Assembly: GCF_963855985.1 (NCBI RefSeq)
Contig: NC_087112.1
Coordinates: forward strand, 9,488,501 to 9,552,500
DNA from: Ostrinia nubilalis
Taxonomy: Eukaryota > Arthropoda > Insecta > Lepidoptera > Crambidae
Reading direction: 5' to 3'
DNA length: 64,000 bases
Shown: one piece after another, positions 22,847 to 31,725 of the stretch
How the letters are laid out: the number at the start of each line of letters is the position of its first letter
Numbering within the stretch: position 1 is the stretch's first letter
Translations under genes and position numbers: made by a program
The notes under the pieces: model-generated
Databases searched by the model: none
Told to the model about the DNA's origin: nothing
The model's input: only the letters and a program-made list of their open reading frames with translations

Positions 22847-23690
22847 GTCGGCCATCCGTCACATAAACGAGTCCCTTCGTTTAGTTCTAATTAACAACAT
22901 AAAATTTTAACTGATCATCTAACAACAACTGTATTCTCAAACTTAGGTATAGCTAAGCAAAAAGGAGGCTACTTCACATCTTTCACCCTCAATTTGTCTT
23001 AGCTGCGTGTTATATCATATCACTCATGCTTGGTTTGATTCTGCTTGGACTCTGTGCTATGACCCTCAAGGACATATCACTCATTTCCAGCTCGCATCTA
23101 ATCAAGCTCTGTGCTATGAAACACCCTCACTGACAACATAATCATTCATGCTAGGCTCAAATCTGCCAAAGCTCTCAACTACTAAGGTAAGTAGTATCCT
23201 TTACAAACTGCACTCATGCTCGGTTCAAACTAACCGATGCTCTGTGCAGTGTGAAATCAGGTTCATTCCTATACAGGAAGTAGGTATCTCATGTAGGTAA
23301 GTAGGTATCATCATTATCTCTATTCAGTACAAAATGGTTCACTTAATTCATGTCATGTCACATCTTATTGTAAATAATTTATTTGATTTAAGGCCTATAT
23401 TTATCAATATAAAATAATGTAATCTTAGCAAATCATTAAAAAAAAGTAATGATATATTAATATACAACATTTGCAATTTTATGTAAAAAGAAATAATAAC
23501 ATACTTTGTATAATTAAAATATTGTTGATTTAAATTCACATGTATAAGGATAGAAATGCATCATTGTTGAGTAGGTGTCATTTGCCTACTTGTATAATTA
23601 ATATCATAATATATTTTATAACAAATTCTGTATAATTATACAGTACTATATAATTAACAGTTAATAAATCATAAAGTCATCATCTATTCA
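22847..23690 (-). repeat. Non-coding 3' region of the retroelement with tandem repeats
   Basis: No envelope-like ORF is present between the pol stop and the 3' LTR. Four imperfect direct repeats start at about 23021, 23078, 23143 and 23211. They share CACTCATGCT-like and GCTCTGTGCTATGA words at 57-68-bp spacing. No clean polypurine tract abuts the LTR; the adjacent minus-strand bases are GACGGATGGCCGAC. Confidence 0.65.
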
Positions 23691-23810
23691 TTAGTTACTT
23701 TCGTCACTAGAAGAACAAGCAGGCGCATTAAAGCTCATCCAGGGATAAATTTTATCAATCGCTACTACGTTCTCATATGCTTTTCCCTTCCGTGTAAGCG
23801 GTGTATCTGT
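23691..23810 (-). pseudogene. Detached C-terminal end of pol
   Basis: A minus-strand frame reading DTPLTRKGKAYENVVAIDKI and ending SSSDESN-stop is the natural continuation of the integrase C-terminus. It is cut off from the main pol frame by the 686-bp TA-flanked insertion immediately upstream. Conceptual removal of the insertion and one TA would bring the two parts into the same frame, which supports it being one former ORF. Confidence 0.8.
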
Positions 23811-23812
23811 TA

Positions 23813-24498
23813 CTGTAAAAGCTCGAATTGCAGTAAATCCTAAGATATTCCAGTAAAACCTAAGATCTACCAATTTCTAATGGTAAATGTCCCAAAAGGT
23901 TTGCGATTCGAACTCTTACCACCATTTCGTTGGTAAATCTTAGGATTTACATTAATGGCCCGGTAAATGTTGAAAAACAAAACATGTCATAACGTGCTCA
24001 GCGCATCATCATCATCATCATCATCAGAAATTACTTCAATTGGAAAAAATCGAATCTATCTTAATATTGAAGTTGCCCTCTTTGTATTTCTAGTCGCTCA
24101 CTTAGTAATGTAGTCGCACGGAGTGAAGTCCCACTTTTTGTAAGCTCGTTCTGCATTTGATTATTAATCAATATTCGTCGTTAGTTAAGTTAATTTTTCG
24201 CTTACTCAAATTCATACCGCTCATATTATTAAAACAGTAAGTATGCCATCATCAGTCGCTAAGTTATTTTTAAGTCGATCATTTTATAATTCCCCATTAA
24301 GAATTACTCATTGTTTTATTCCTAAAACCAACATCTACCAGCTAACAGAGGTAAAACCTAGCATATACTGAATTCGAATGGTAAAAGCTCGAAAAAATCG
24401 TCGTATTTTCAGAAATACTTACATTTACCAACTCATGTCGGTAAATCCTAAGACTTACACTTAAATCTTAAGATTAACCGTAGTTCGAGCTTTTACAG
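23813..24498. mobile_element. 686-bp TA-flanked TIR element inserted in pol
   Basis: Ends CTGTAAAAGCTCGAA and its inverse TTCGAGCTTTTACAG. TA lies on each side (23811-23812 and 24499-24500). Near both ends are repeated words of the type GGTAAATCCTAAGA and TCTTAGGATTTAC. A CATCAT microsatellite lies at about 24005-24028. No transposase frame was found. The TA duplication suggests the Tc1/mariner/pogo supergroup. It truncates the upstream pol frame within a few codons (LL-stop). Confidence 0.85.
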
Positions 24499-26384
24499 TA
24501 ACATATCAACTACGAGGAACCTGTCATTTGGTAATATCTTTTTGATTCGATACGGACCCTGGCATTTAGATTCTAGCTTCCTAGACTTTCCTGAACCCGA
24601 AGCAATGGCCCTTACTACCCTCACTAGATCTCCCTCTTTATATTCGTTTGGTGATTTTCGATGCCTATCAAAGCGTTCCTTATTTTTATTTTGGTTTTCT
24701 TTAATGCGATCACTAGCATCTGACCTAATTTGATCTAAGGGTTCGTTCGTCTCACTGCTTAAAATTTCTTCTGAGAGATTATTTAAAATACCTTGAGATG
24801 GGTTACCTAATTTCCGCCCAAATAGTAATTCAGTAGGTGATCTTTTTGTGACGTCATGCATCGAGGTATTTATGCCTAATTGGACATCTGGGAGAAAGGT
24901 GTCCCAAGTGTCACTGCCTTTTCCGTGAGTCATACTACCCAAAGAGGCCAAAATCGTTCGATTGTATCGCTCGACCTGACCGTTGGCGCGTGGAGTCGCG
25001 ACGGAGTTGAGGATATGTTTCACACCAACAGACTGGACAAAAGTTTTAAATCTTTTACTGGTAAAACTGGTACCCCTGTCGGTAATGAGTCGCGACGGGG
25101 ACCCAAATAAACTAAAGAAAGTTTTAAAAACTTTAATGCTCGCTCTGGATTTTGTACTACGTACTGCAGATAGATAGACATATTTTGTGAAAGAATCCAC
25201 AATGACTAAAATGTACGTGTTACCGCGCTTGCTGCGTGGAAATGGTCCGAGGTGGTCAGCGTGTATGGTATGTAACGGAACGTCCACTTTTGGGATCGGA
25301 TGCAACATACCCACTTTGGTTCCAGATGGGATCTTATGGTGTGCGCACTCCAGGCACGCTGACACATACTTCCGAATAAATTTACGCATTTTTGGGAACC
25401 AGAAAATGGACTTGACTCTTTGCAAGGTCTTCTCAAAACCAAAATGACCTACGTCATCATGGTTGGTTTTGAGAACTTGCCAGCGTACGCCCCTCGGGAC
25501 AAGCCATCTTAGTGCCCCGTCTTCGACTACCCTATAAACGCGACCATTTTTGACCTGATACTCTTTATGAATAGCTGCTATTTTGGGGGTTTCAGGATCC
25601 TGAACAATTTCTTTTATACGCCTAACCTCTTCATCGGCGGATTGAACTGTTGTAATCCAATCGTCAACAGTAACGTTGAGAATATCGAGCACGTGTATTG
25701 GTTCTTGTTGGTCTACGATCGCACCCCTGCTTAAAGCGTCAACATGAGCCATCTTTTCACCGGGACGATATTCAATATTGCAGTCGTATTCGAGGAATTG
25801 GATCCACCACCGCGATATCCGGGGAACCAGATCTCGTTTGGTAAACGTCGACCGTAAAGCGTTGCAGTCGGACACGATTGTAAATTTGATACCCAATAAA
25901 TAAGTGCGGAACTTATTTAACGCGCTTATGACTGCGAGTGTCTCCAATTCGAACGAGTGAAGCTTTTGTTCATCAGGGCTGGTTTGACGGCTATAATAGG
26001 AGACGGGTCGCCATGGGTTATTTCCGGTCCTTTGCATCAGGATACCTCCCAAGCCAAACTTACTCGCATCTGTGTGTAATTGGGTTTCGGCACTATGGTC
26101 ATATAGTGCTAAAACTGGTCTCTCTATTAGCAGTCTCTTCAAGGTGTCAAATGCGTTTTGCTGCGACTCTGTCCATTGCCAGGCGGTATCCTTTCTGAGC
26201 AGGTTTGTCAAAGGTCTCGCAATTAGAGCAAAGTCCTTGACAAACCTGCGGAAAAATCCTGCCAGGCCCAGAAATCTCCGAACGTCACTTTGGTTGCAAG
26301 GCACAGGGAATTTAGACACAGCTAGAGTCTTTTGTTCCCCAGGTCTGATGCCAAGTTCATCGATCTCAAAACCTAAGAAAACTA
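24493..26384 (-). CDS. pol: Pol: RT connection, RNase H and integrase (shifted frame)
   Basis: The frame is open from just past the homopolymer shift down to a stop created by the TIR insertion. Counting from a GTG at 26319 (608 codons; in nature it would be read from gag-pol, not started here): RNase H at about 75-200 with TDAS (D84), FELETL (E124/E126) and SDC (D151). The integrase HHCC zinc finger has HDDVGH and CLEC (about 287-325). The DDE core has D355 (HADHLG), D414 (ITDRGT) and E450 (GQVERYN). A GPY module follows (QGPYRIKKIL, about 587-596). All catalytic residues are retained. The last dozens of residues lie beyond the insertion at 23691-23810. Product enzymes would degrade the RNA template and insert element cDNA into chromosomes. 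Confidence 0.92.
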
Positions 26385-29350
26385 TTTTTTTCTTGGAAGA
26401 AATTGCACTTTTCCATTTTTAGCGTCAGTCCAGCGTCTCGCAATAAGCCGAGGACTTGTTCGAGGCGTTGTAAGCCCTCATCAAAAGTTTTTGATGGAAT
26501 CAAAATGTCATCCATGTATATAATCACGAATGGTACCTTAGTTTTATTGAGGATTTTATGAATAGCCCGTTGGAAGACGGCAGGTGCATTTGCCAGTCCG
26601 AAGGGCATACGATTATATTCGTATTGCCCCTCGGGCGTGACAAATGCTGTCTTCTCTTTAGACCCTTCAGCAATGGCAATCTGGTGATAACCAGATGCGA
26701 GGTCAAGCGTTGTGAAAAGTGACTGCCCCGAAAGCTGGTCGAGAAGATCCTCTATTCGCGGAAGCGGGTAATGATCTCGTTTTGTGCGTCGATTAAGTGC
26801 GCGATAATCCACGCACAAACGCTTTTCACCCGACTTCTTCTGAACGAGCACAATTGGACTCGCGTAAGGCGAGCTAGATTCGCGTACAATACCATTTTCT
26901 ACCATCTCCTCAACCAGCCCCTGGACATAGGCACGTTCAGAATGTGAAAGCCGGTAAGGCCTGTATACAACTGGCGTTGTGTCGGTCAAAAGTATTTCCA
27001 TTTCGGCCACGGTTGTATAACCTAAGTCATGCAGCCCTGTTGAAAAGCAACCCTTGTACTTTGATAACAAAGCCTGACATTTATCCTTCTCACTAACAGT
27101 AAGTCCCTCTCCCATGTTGATTTGGTTACAAACAGTGTCGTTGACTAAATCCGTATTTATCCGCAACACATCTAGAACTCGGTTTTGAGACAAGGTTGCC
27201 CTAGCTCGAGAAATTAGTGCACCCTTGTTAAAACGAATTACTTGAGTACTTAAACTCTGTACAAGAACGTGACATGTTCCGTTGGTTATTCGATATTCAC
27301 CAGGCAACAAATAGTATTCCATGTCGGGTTTACCCTTTATTGAACCTCCGACATAAATACTACCACTATAATTAGTTTTAGCTTCAACTGTAACTGCGCG
27401 AAGCTCTCCTATACCTAACTCCACATCATCAACCGTAACGAGTAGAAGTTTAGCCTCATCACGTATATCGGCCCTTTCGATTAGTAAGTCAGTAGCAGTT
27501 TTTATTATTTTCAGATTAGGACGTTCCGTAAAACTGTGTCCAAGGAGCACCGGAATATTTATAAGTGAATCATCTACTATAAAAACCTCTACCTGTTCCT
27601 CTCTTACATCCTGAATCTCAATTGTAACAAAAGCTTTACCTATGGGTACATAGGGAATATTGCCTAATCCTCTCAACATTGGACCCGCTGCGGTGTCCCA
27701 CTGAAGACCAATTTTATGCGCATCGGTCATACGAACGAGTGTAGCTTGACTACCAAGATCAACCTGGCAGGGGATAATCACACCGTTTATCTTTATGGCT
27801 ACTCTATACTTGTCATTGGTACCATCATCAATGGATACTTCAAGAACATTTTTCGGTTTACCGTGTGCATTGCCGTTGTTCAGATTGTTATTAGTATTCG
27901 TACTGTTATTAGGGATATTAAGATTCTTTTTAGGGCAAGTATTTGAATCGTGACCAAGAAAATTACACTCTGCGCATTTGTTTATTGGTTTACGACACTG
28001 GTAGCTCATGTGGCCGGCTTCGTTACAATTAAAGCAGACTGCATTCCCTTTCGGGCGATTCCTAAAAGTTTTATCACTGCCTTTAGCTAGTGCGGTACTT
28101 GTCGAAGTTGAAGCAGAATTATTGAACCTCTTATCTCTACCTGGTCCCTCCCTCCTGATATTATCGTTGTATTCCCTAGGGTGAGACTTAACTGTCTTAA
28201 AGAACTCTAAAGTTTCCTCGGGTTTATCGAATTTACCAGCTTGAGCACTTAACCGAATCCCTTTGTCTTCAATGCCAAATATTAAGCAATCGACTGCCTG
28301 CTTACCAAATATTTTACAGCGATTTAATAAGTTGATCTTAGAAAAATAGTATAATTCTAAAGAGTCTCCAGGGCGCGCCTTTCTATTAAGCATTTCGGTG
28401 AGCAACTCAGCGTAATTCTCGGTAGACGGAAAAGATTCTCGTAATAAAGTCTTCCACTCTTCCCACGAATGCCTAATAGATGGCAAGCCCTGGTACCAGG
28501 TCTTAGCATGTCCTACTAATTTGGGTAGGGCGTAGTGAACCGTTTGCTTGTCATTCCAGTTGTAGATTTCCGCGCATTCGTCTACTTTACTTATCCACAT
28601 GTCAATAGTCTGTTCTCGAGAAAGCGGATCAAAATCAGAAAGAACATTATTTAGTACAGGAAACGATTCACGATCCCTACCCTTAAAAATATTAACAAAC
28701 TCTTCAAAGAAATTTGCAGGTTCCACAACCCTATGCCTTTGGAAATCTGAGTTCCCAGGAACGGTGTCATTTTTGAGAGGACTGTGATTCATTCTAGACG
28801 GGGAAACAATATATTGACGACGACTCGAATCATTGATATCGCACGATGTCACGTTACGGCTACGTTGTCTCATCAATTCTTGCTCTAACAGACGTAGCCT
28901 CTCGCGCAACTCATCATTTTCGTCGTTCCTTTGACGGCGACTACCACTACGACTTCGTCGATCGATTCCTCTACGACTATGACTACGGCTAGGACGGTTA
29001 CTCCTAGGTCTACTGCGACTGCGGCTGCGTTGCTGATATTCATCACATATTTCCCGTCTACGACTAGGTCTATTCTCAAGTGAATTACGGTTTGCATTCA
29101 GTTCCTGACATGACTCACGGTTACTGAGGCGGCTGCGTTGGATGCTCCGGATGCGGTGACGGCTTCGGCTTCGGCTTTGATTCCGACTTCGACCCTCGTG
29201 TCTGGTGCGGCTCCGGCTTCGTCGCATACCACCGCTGTTCCCTGCACCACGATCGGCATCCATCGTCGGTAGTATGGGGCTTCCAGGTGGTATGGGTGTT
29301 CGAAGTCTACGACTTCGACACCGTTTTTCATCAGGACTGCCGCTTCCCAT
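26366..29350 (-). CDS. gag-pol: Gag-protease-RT polyprotein, frame broken at its 3' end
   Basis: The first ATG in the frame is at 29350, with strong context (ATAATGG), giving 994 codons. Order: arginine/serine-rich N-terminus (about 42-140, many RSRSR runs); a short coiled-coil-like stretch (about 143-162); a retrotransposon Gag/capsid-like region (about 205-390, KTWYQGLP, WEEWKTLL); two CCHC zinc knuckles (CFNCNEAGHMSYQC at 439, CAECNFLGHDSNTC at 459); a retropepsin-like domain with VDLGSQATL (about 530) in place of the usual DTG/DSG; and RT from about 795 with YMDD at 945-948. The frame ends six residues after a 7-A run, in a stop. The same sequence in the +1 frame continues as RT thumb and RNase H, so this is a break, not the natural terminus. 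Gag and Pol share one frame without a gag-pol shift. Confidence 0.93.
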   Translation of the reverse strand: MGSGSPDEKRCRSRRLRTPIPPGSPILPTMDADRGAGNSGGMRRSRSRTRHEGRSRNQSRSRSRHRIRSIQRSRLSNRESCQELNANRNSLENRPSRRREICDEYQQRSRSRSRPRSNRPSRSHSRRGIDRRSRSGSRRQRNDENDELRERLRLLEQELMRQRSRNVTSCDINDSSRRQYIVSPSRMNHSPLKNDTVPGNSDFQRHRVVEPANFFEEFVNIFKGRDRESFPVLNNVLSDFDPLSREQTIDMWISKVDECAEIYNWNDKQTVHYALPKLVGHAKTWYQGLPSIRHSWEEWKTLLRESFPSTENYAELLTEMLNRKARPGDSLELYYFSKINLLNRCKIFGKQAVDCLIFGIEDKGIRLSAQAGKFDKPEETLEFFKTVKSHPREYNDNIRREGPGRDKRFNNSASTSTSTALAKGSDKTFRNRPKGNAVCFNCNEAGHMSYQCRKPINKCAECNFLGHDSNTCPKKNLNIPNNSTNTNNNLNNGNAHGKPKNVLEVSIDDGTNDKYRVAIKINGVIIPCQVDLGSQATLVRMTDAHKIGLQWDTAAGPMLRGLGNIPYVPIGKAFVTIEIQDVREEQVEVFIVDDSLINIPVLLGHSFTERPNLKIIKTATDLLIERADIRDEAKLLLVTVDDVELGIGELRAVTVEAKTNYSGSIYVGGSIKGKPDMEYYLLPGEYRITNGTCHVLVQSLSTQVIRFNKGALISRARATLSQNRVLDVLRINTDLVNDTVCNQINMGEGLTVSEKDKCQALLSKYKGCFSTGLHDLGYTTVAEMEILLTDTTPVVYRPYRLSHSERAYVQGLVEEMVENGIVRESSSPYASPIVLVQKKSGEKRLCVDYRALNRRTKRDHYPLPRIEDLLDQLSGQSLFTTLDLASGYHQIAIAEGSKEKTAFVTPEGQYEYNRMPFGLANAPAVFQRAIHKILNKTKVPFVIIYMDDILIPSKTFDEGLQRLEQVLGLLRDAGLTLKMEKCNFFQEKNSFLRF
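26385..26391 (-). other. Frame-breaking homopolymer in RT
   Basis: Seven T on the plus strand (seven A in the coding strand). The downstream pol frame is +1 relative to gag-RT, equal to one extra A. It lies inside RT, where programmed shifts are not expected. A -1 slip at A AAA AAT would meet TAG at once. A real one-base insertion or an assembly homopolymer error are the likely explanations. Confidence 0.85.
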
Positions 29351-29989
29351 TATCTGAAACTCGATACGGGTTTCTTGTATTTCTGTGTTTTGAGGCTTAT
29401 TTAATTCTAAAACGGAGCAAAAGATTTCCTGTCGTTTTATGTAGGTAACATATTTTACTACTACTGTCAAACACGGGTACTTACATATTTTTTTGTTAAT
29501 GACTATGTTTTAAAATTATGAACTAGGTATTTAAAGTAATTCCAATAGCATCTCAAATATCTATTTTAATCGAAATGAAATATTGATAGGTAAGAAACTG
29601 TTTAGTTATTGCATTTCAATTTATTTTCCACATAAAAAGATACTACCTGTATGTGACTCATTCAAAATGCATATACGCTCAGTAAAATAATAACATCACA
29701 AATATTTATTTCAATTATGTGTTGATCACTAAGTAAATAATATCTTCGTAGCCAGAAAAATATAACATTTTACTGGGCGTCGTGTATCGTGATAATAATT
29801 TATCTAATGTAAAAAAAATACTGTAAACGGTCAGCTTTTCATGTTGCATTCATTTTGCTTGGTCTAAAAATAGATTTTCACAAGGCAATAACATTTAAAT
29901 CTACCTTCCACATCAAAGAGAAAGAAAAAAAAATTACGTACCTTAGGTGTCGATCTGTGGGCGTAGCAAAAACGATATATTTTTGCTGT
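29351..29989 (-). other. 5' leader of the retroelement
   Basis: About 640 bp between the primer site and the Gag ATG, AT-rich, without an upstream domain-coding frame. The frame upstream of the ATG at 29350 is open to 29470 but lacks an ATG. Confidence 0.6.
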
Positions 29990-30021
29990 AATCCCACTTC
30001 TGAGCTGAAAAAGCTCAGAAG
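29990..30021 (-). promoter_or_regulatory. Primer-binding site and U5/leader stem
   Basis: Three bases after the 5' LTR the minus strand reads CAGAAGTGGGATT (29990-30002). From memory this is complementary to the 3' part of tRNA-Leu, starting about six bases inside its CCA end. CTTCTGAGC at the LTR end and GCTCAGAAG just after it are complementary. They form a 9-bp stem with a 7-base loop (29997-30021) reminiscent of retroviral U5-IR stems. Confidence 0.6.
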
Positions 30022-30307
30022 GATCGGTTCTTGACGAAAACAACGAACTTCGGAATAGTCTTTATTTTCACTCTCACCACTCTCGCTGCACAACAATACC
30101 CGACGGGTTTCGTAATTCGAATGGCGGACTGAGGCAGTGTTGCCACGGTCGAAAAAATAATCGATTCATTTATAGACTCCAAATTATGATTATGATTAAC
30201 TGAGAATATTACTATTTGATTAATTTAGTGATTAAAGTAAATTATATAATTAATTAATTGTGAATATAATATGTATAGTACGCAATAAAATATAAACGAC
30301 TGTTACA
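30006..30307 (-). repeat. 5' LTR (302 bp) with promoter and poly(A) signals
   Basis: Identical to the LTR at 22545 by eye, starting TGTAACA and ending TTTTTCA on the minus strand. TATAAA lies at 30174-30169 and AATAAA at 30066-30061 (minus-strand reading). This copy should drive element transcription towards lower coordinates. Confidence 0.95.
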
Positions 30308-30311
30308 CGAT

Positions 30312-30929
30312 ACATTGAAAATGTTAGTTTAAGATTTAGACTGAATGTATAGCCAATGACATGTTTCCCTCTTTATAAAAGTACATTGTTGTTGGAAAAA
30401 ATATGAATAAAGGATGTTAAAAAAAATAACAAATAGGTACTTACAAAGCAGCAATTCATTGCGTCAATAACAAGCCAGAATAAAGCACTTCAAAAGTACT
30501 ACACTTTTATTGAGTAAGCATACTCCATCTTAATTTATCCCTCGCTCCATCATCATCAATGAAACGAAAATTAAAAAACTTCATATTAATTTAAGTTTTC
30601 TCTATGTAAAGCTAACTTTGTAAAATAAATAGGGGACCCGTACGAAGTTCGCCTTTTATCCGTGTGTGTAATCCTAAAGTTAATCTTTACAATTTTCCGT
30701 TCGTCAAAAGTTGCGTAAAGTTGCTAAAAGTTGCCGAAAGTTGAACAATTAAGAAAATTCCTCTTCGTCATTTGCCGATGAGCGGTACAAAGGGTTAAGA
30801 CGAGTATACATAGACGCTTAAAACATAATTGGATATCAAATGCTCGTAGGTTTGATTCCTGGATAGGACAGATGAAGTTTCTAAGAAAATTGAATTTCGT
30901 TGTCTCTGGCAGCACTGAACCACGTTTAG
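30312..30929. other. No gene recognised
   Basis: AT-rich. A B-box-like GGTTTGATTCCTGG at about 30849-30862 may be a SINE scrap. Confidence 0.4.
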
Positions 30930-31125
30930 GGTTCCGTAGTCCTGACAAGGAACCCTTATAGTTTCGTCATGTCTGTCTATCCGTCTGTCTGCCCGTCTGT
31001 CTGCCCGTCTGTCTGCCCGTCTGTCTGCCCGTCTGTCTGCCCGTCTGTCTGCCCGTCTGTCTGCCCGTCTGTCTGTCTGTCTGTCCGTCCGAGGTTTTGC
31101 TGGGTGTTTTTTTAGAGCGTGTGAA
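30930..31125 (+). repeat. Dispersed repeat with 12-bp minisatellite
   Basis: Begins GGGTTCCGTAGTCCTGACAA, whose start pairs with the following GGAACCC. It then carries about eight direct copies of GTCTGCCCGTCT (about 30980-31075) and ends in a CTGT/CCGT tract and TTTTTTTAGAGCGTG. The opening word recurs at 58129. The minus-strand DRRA-repeat frame is a by-product of the minisatellite. Confidence 0.75.
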
Positions 31126-31231
31126 AAAAAATCTTCTGAAGGCAAACCATCAAGAAATGACTTTACCTATACTAAGAATTTATTTCATATTTAGGTTTTG
31201 TTTGGAAGCTTGCCTGTTAGAAAGATGATTA

Positions 31232-31460
31232 GTTAGGCTGAAATTGGAAGTGAGCTTCACCCGGAATCTTAAAGATTCAGAAGAAGAAGACAAAAGAACT
31301 GCCTATTTTACCTCTAACTGGCAAATACATCTAAGTGATAGACAGGATCTCAGTTAACATCAGGTGCGATTGCGGTCAAATACCTGCCTTATTCTGCATA
31401 AAAAAACACAGAGGAATTTACCAATTTTACCTCCAACTGCTGAAACACATTATCAGTGAC
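31232..31460 (+). repeat. Family F repeat, degenerate
   Basis: GTGAGCTTCACCCGGAATC and TTTTACCTCTAACTGGC match 42702-42920. A second ACCTCCAACTGCTGAAACAC near 31431 is a further partial copy. Confidence 0.55.
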
Positions 31461-31467
31461 TAGCGGC

Positions 31468-31725
31468 CGCCCGCGACTTCGTACACGTGGATCCCGTTTT
31501 ATCCCCTTAGGGGTGAAGTTTCGTAAAATCCTTTCTTAGCGGATGCCTACGTCATAACATCTACCTGCATGCTAAATTTCAGCCAGATCCGTCCAGGGGT
31601 TTGGGCTGTGCGTTGATAAGTCAGTCAGTCAGTCAGTCAGTCAGTCAGTCAGTCAGTCAGTCAGTCAGTCAGTCAGTCAGTCAGTCACCTTTGAGTGATA
31701 TACATTTAGATATCAAAGGTGTAAT
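31468..31725 (+). repeat. LINE 3'-end family G with long (CAGT)n
   Basis: GCCCGCGACTTCGTACACG, TTTCGTAAAATCCTTTC and CCTACGTCATAACATCTACC are shared with 11215 and 58865. About 17 CAGT units follow (31618-31686), then CACCTTTGAGTGATATACAT. The tetranucleotide run lies at the position where other copies have only a few units, so it has expanded here. Confidence 0.75.

Larger units (their letters stand above)
22545..30307 (-). mobile_element. Ty3/Gypsy LTR retrotransposon, complete but mutated
   Basis: A 7.8-kb minus-strand element with two 302-bp LTRs, a CGAT target duplication (22541-22544 and 30308-30311), primer-binding site, gag-protease-RT ORF, RNase H-integrase ORF and no envelope-like ORF. 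The order protease-RT-RNase H-integrase and the integrase GPY motif place it in Ty3/Gypsy (Metaviridae). A primer site matching tRNA-Leu at an offset suggests the Mdg3/micropia group, which is inference. Two lesions interrupt pol: a one-base shift at 26385-26391 and a 686-bp insertion at 23813-24498. Confidence 0.95.

Noticed and set aside
22847..23690. Envelope gene downstream of pol
   Set aside because: No frame of adequate length, signal peptide or membrane segment in this interval.
24880..25447. Plus-strand frames of 64-86 codons in the integrase region
   Set aside because: Antisense to a well-supported integrase frame with all catalytic motifs.
26380..26395. Programmed frameshift within RT
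   Set aside because: The heptamer A AAA AAT would allow a -1 slip, but that frame meets TAG immediately. The continuing frame is +1, and the site is inside RT, not between gag and pol. A one-base insertion or assembly error fits better.
28599..29331. Overlapping frames of 62-77 codons on both strands across gag
   Set aside because: Shadows of the arginine/serine-rich Gag coding sequence.
30795..31145. 116-codon minus-strand frame with repeated DRRA
   Set aside because: Translation of a 12-bp minisatellite; the periodicity explains the open frame.
31616..31690. CRISPR-like array in the CAGT run
   Set aside because: A plain tetranucleotide microsatellite without spacers, in a eukaryotic context.
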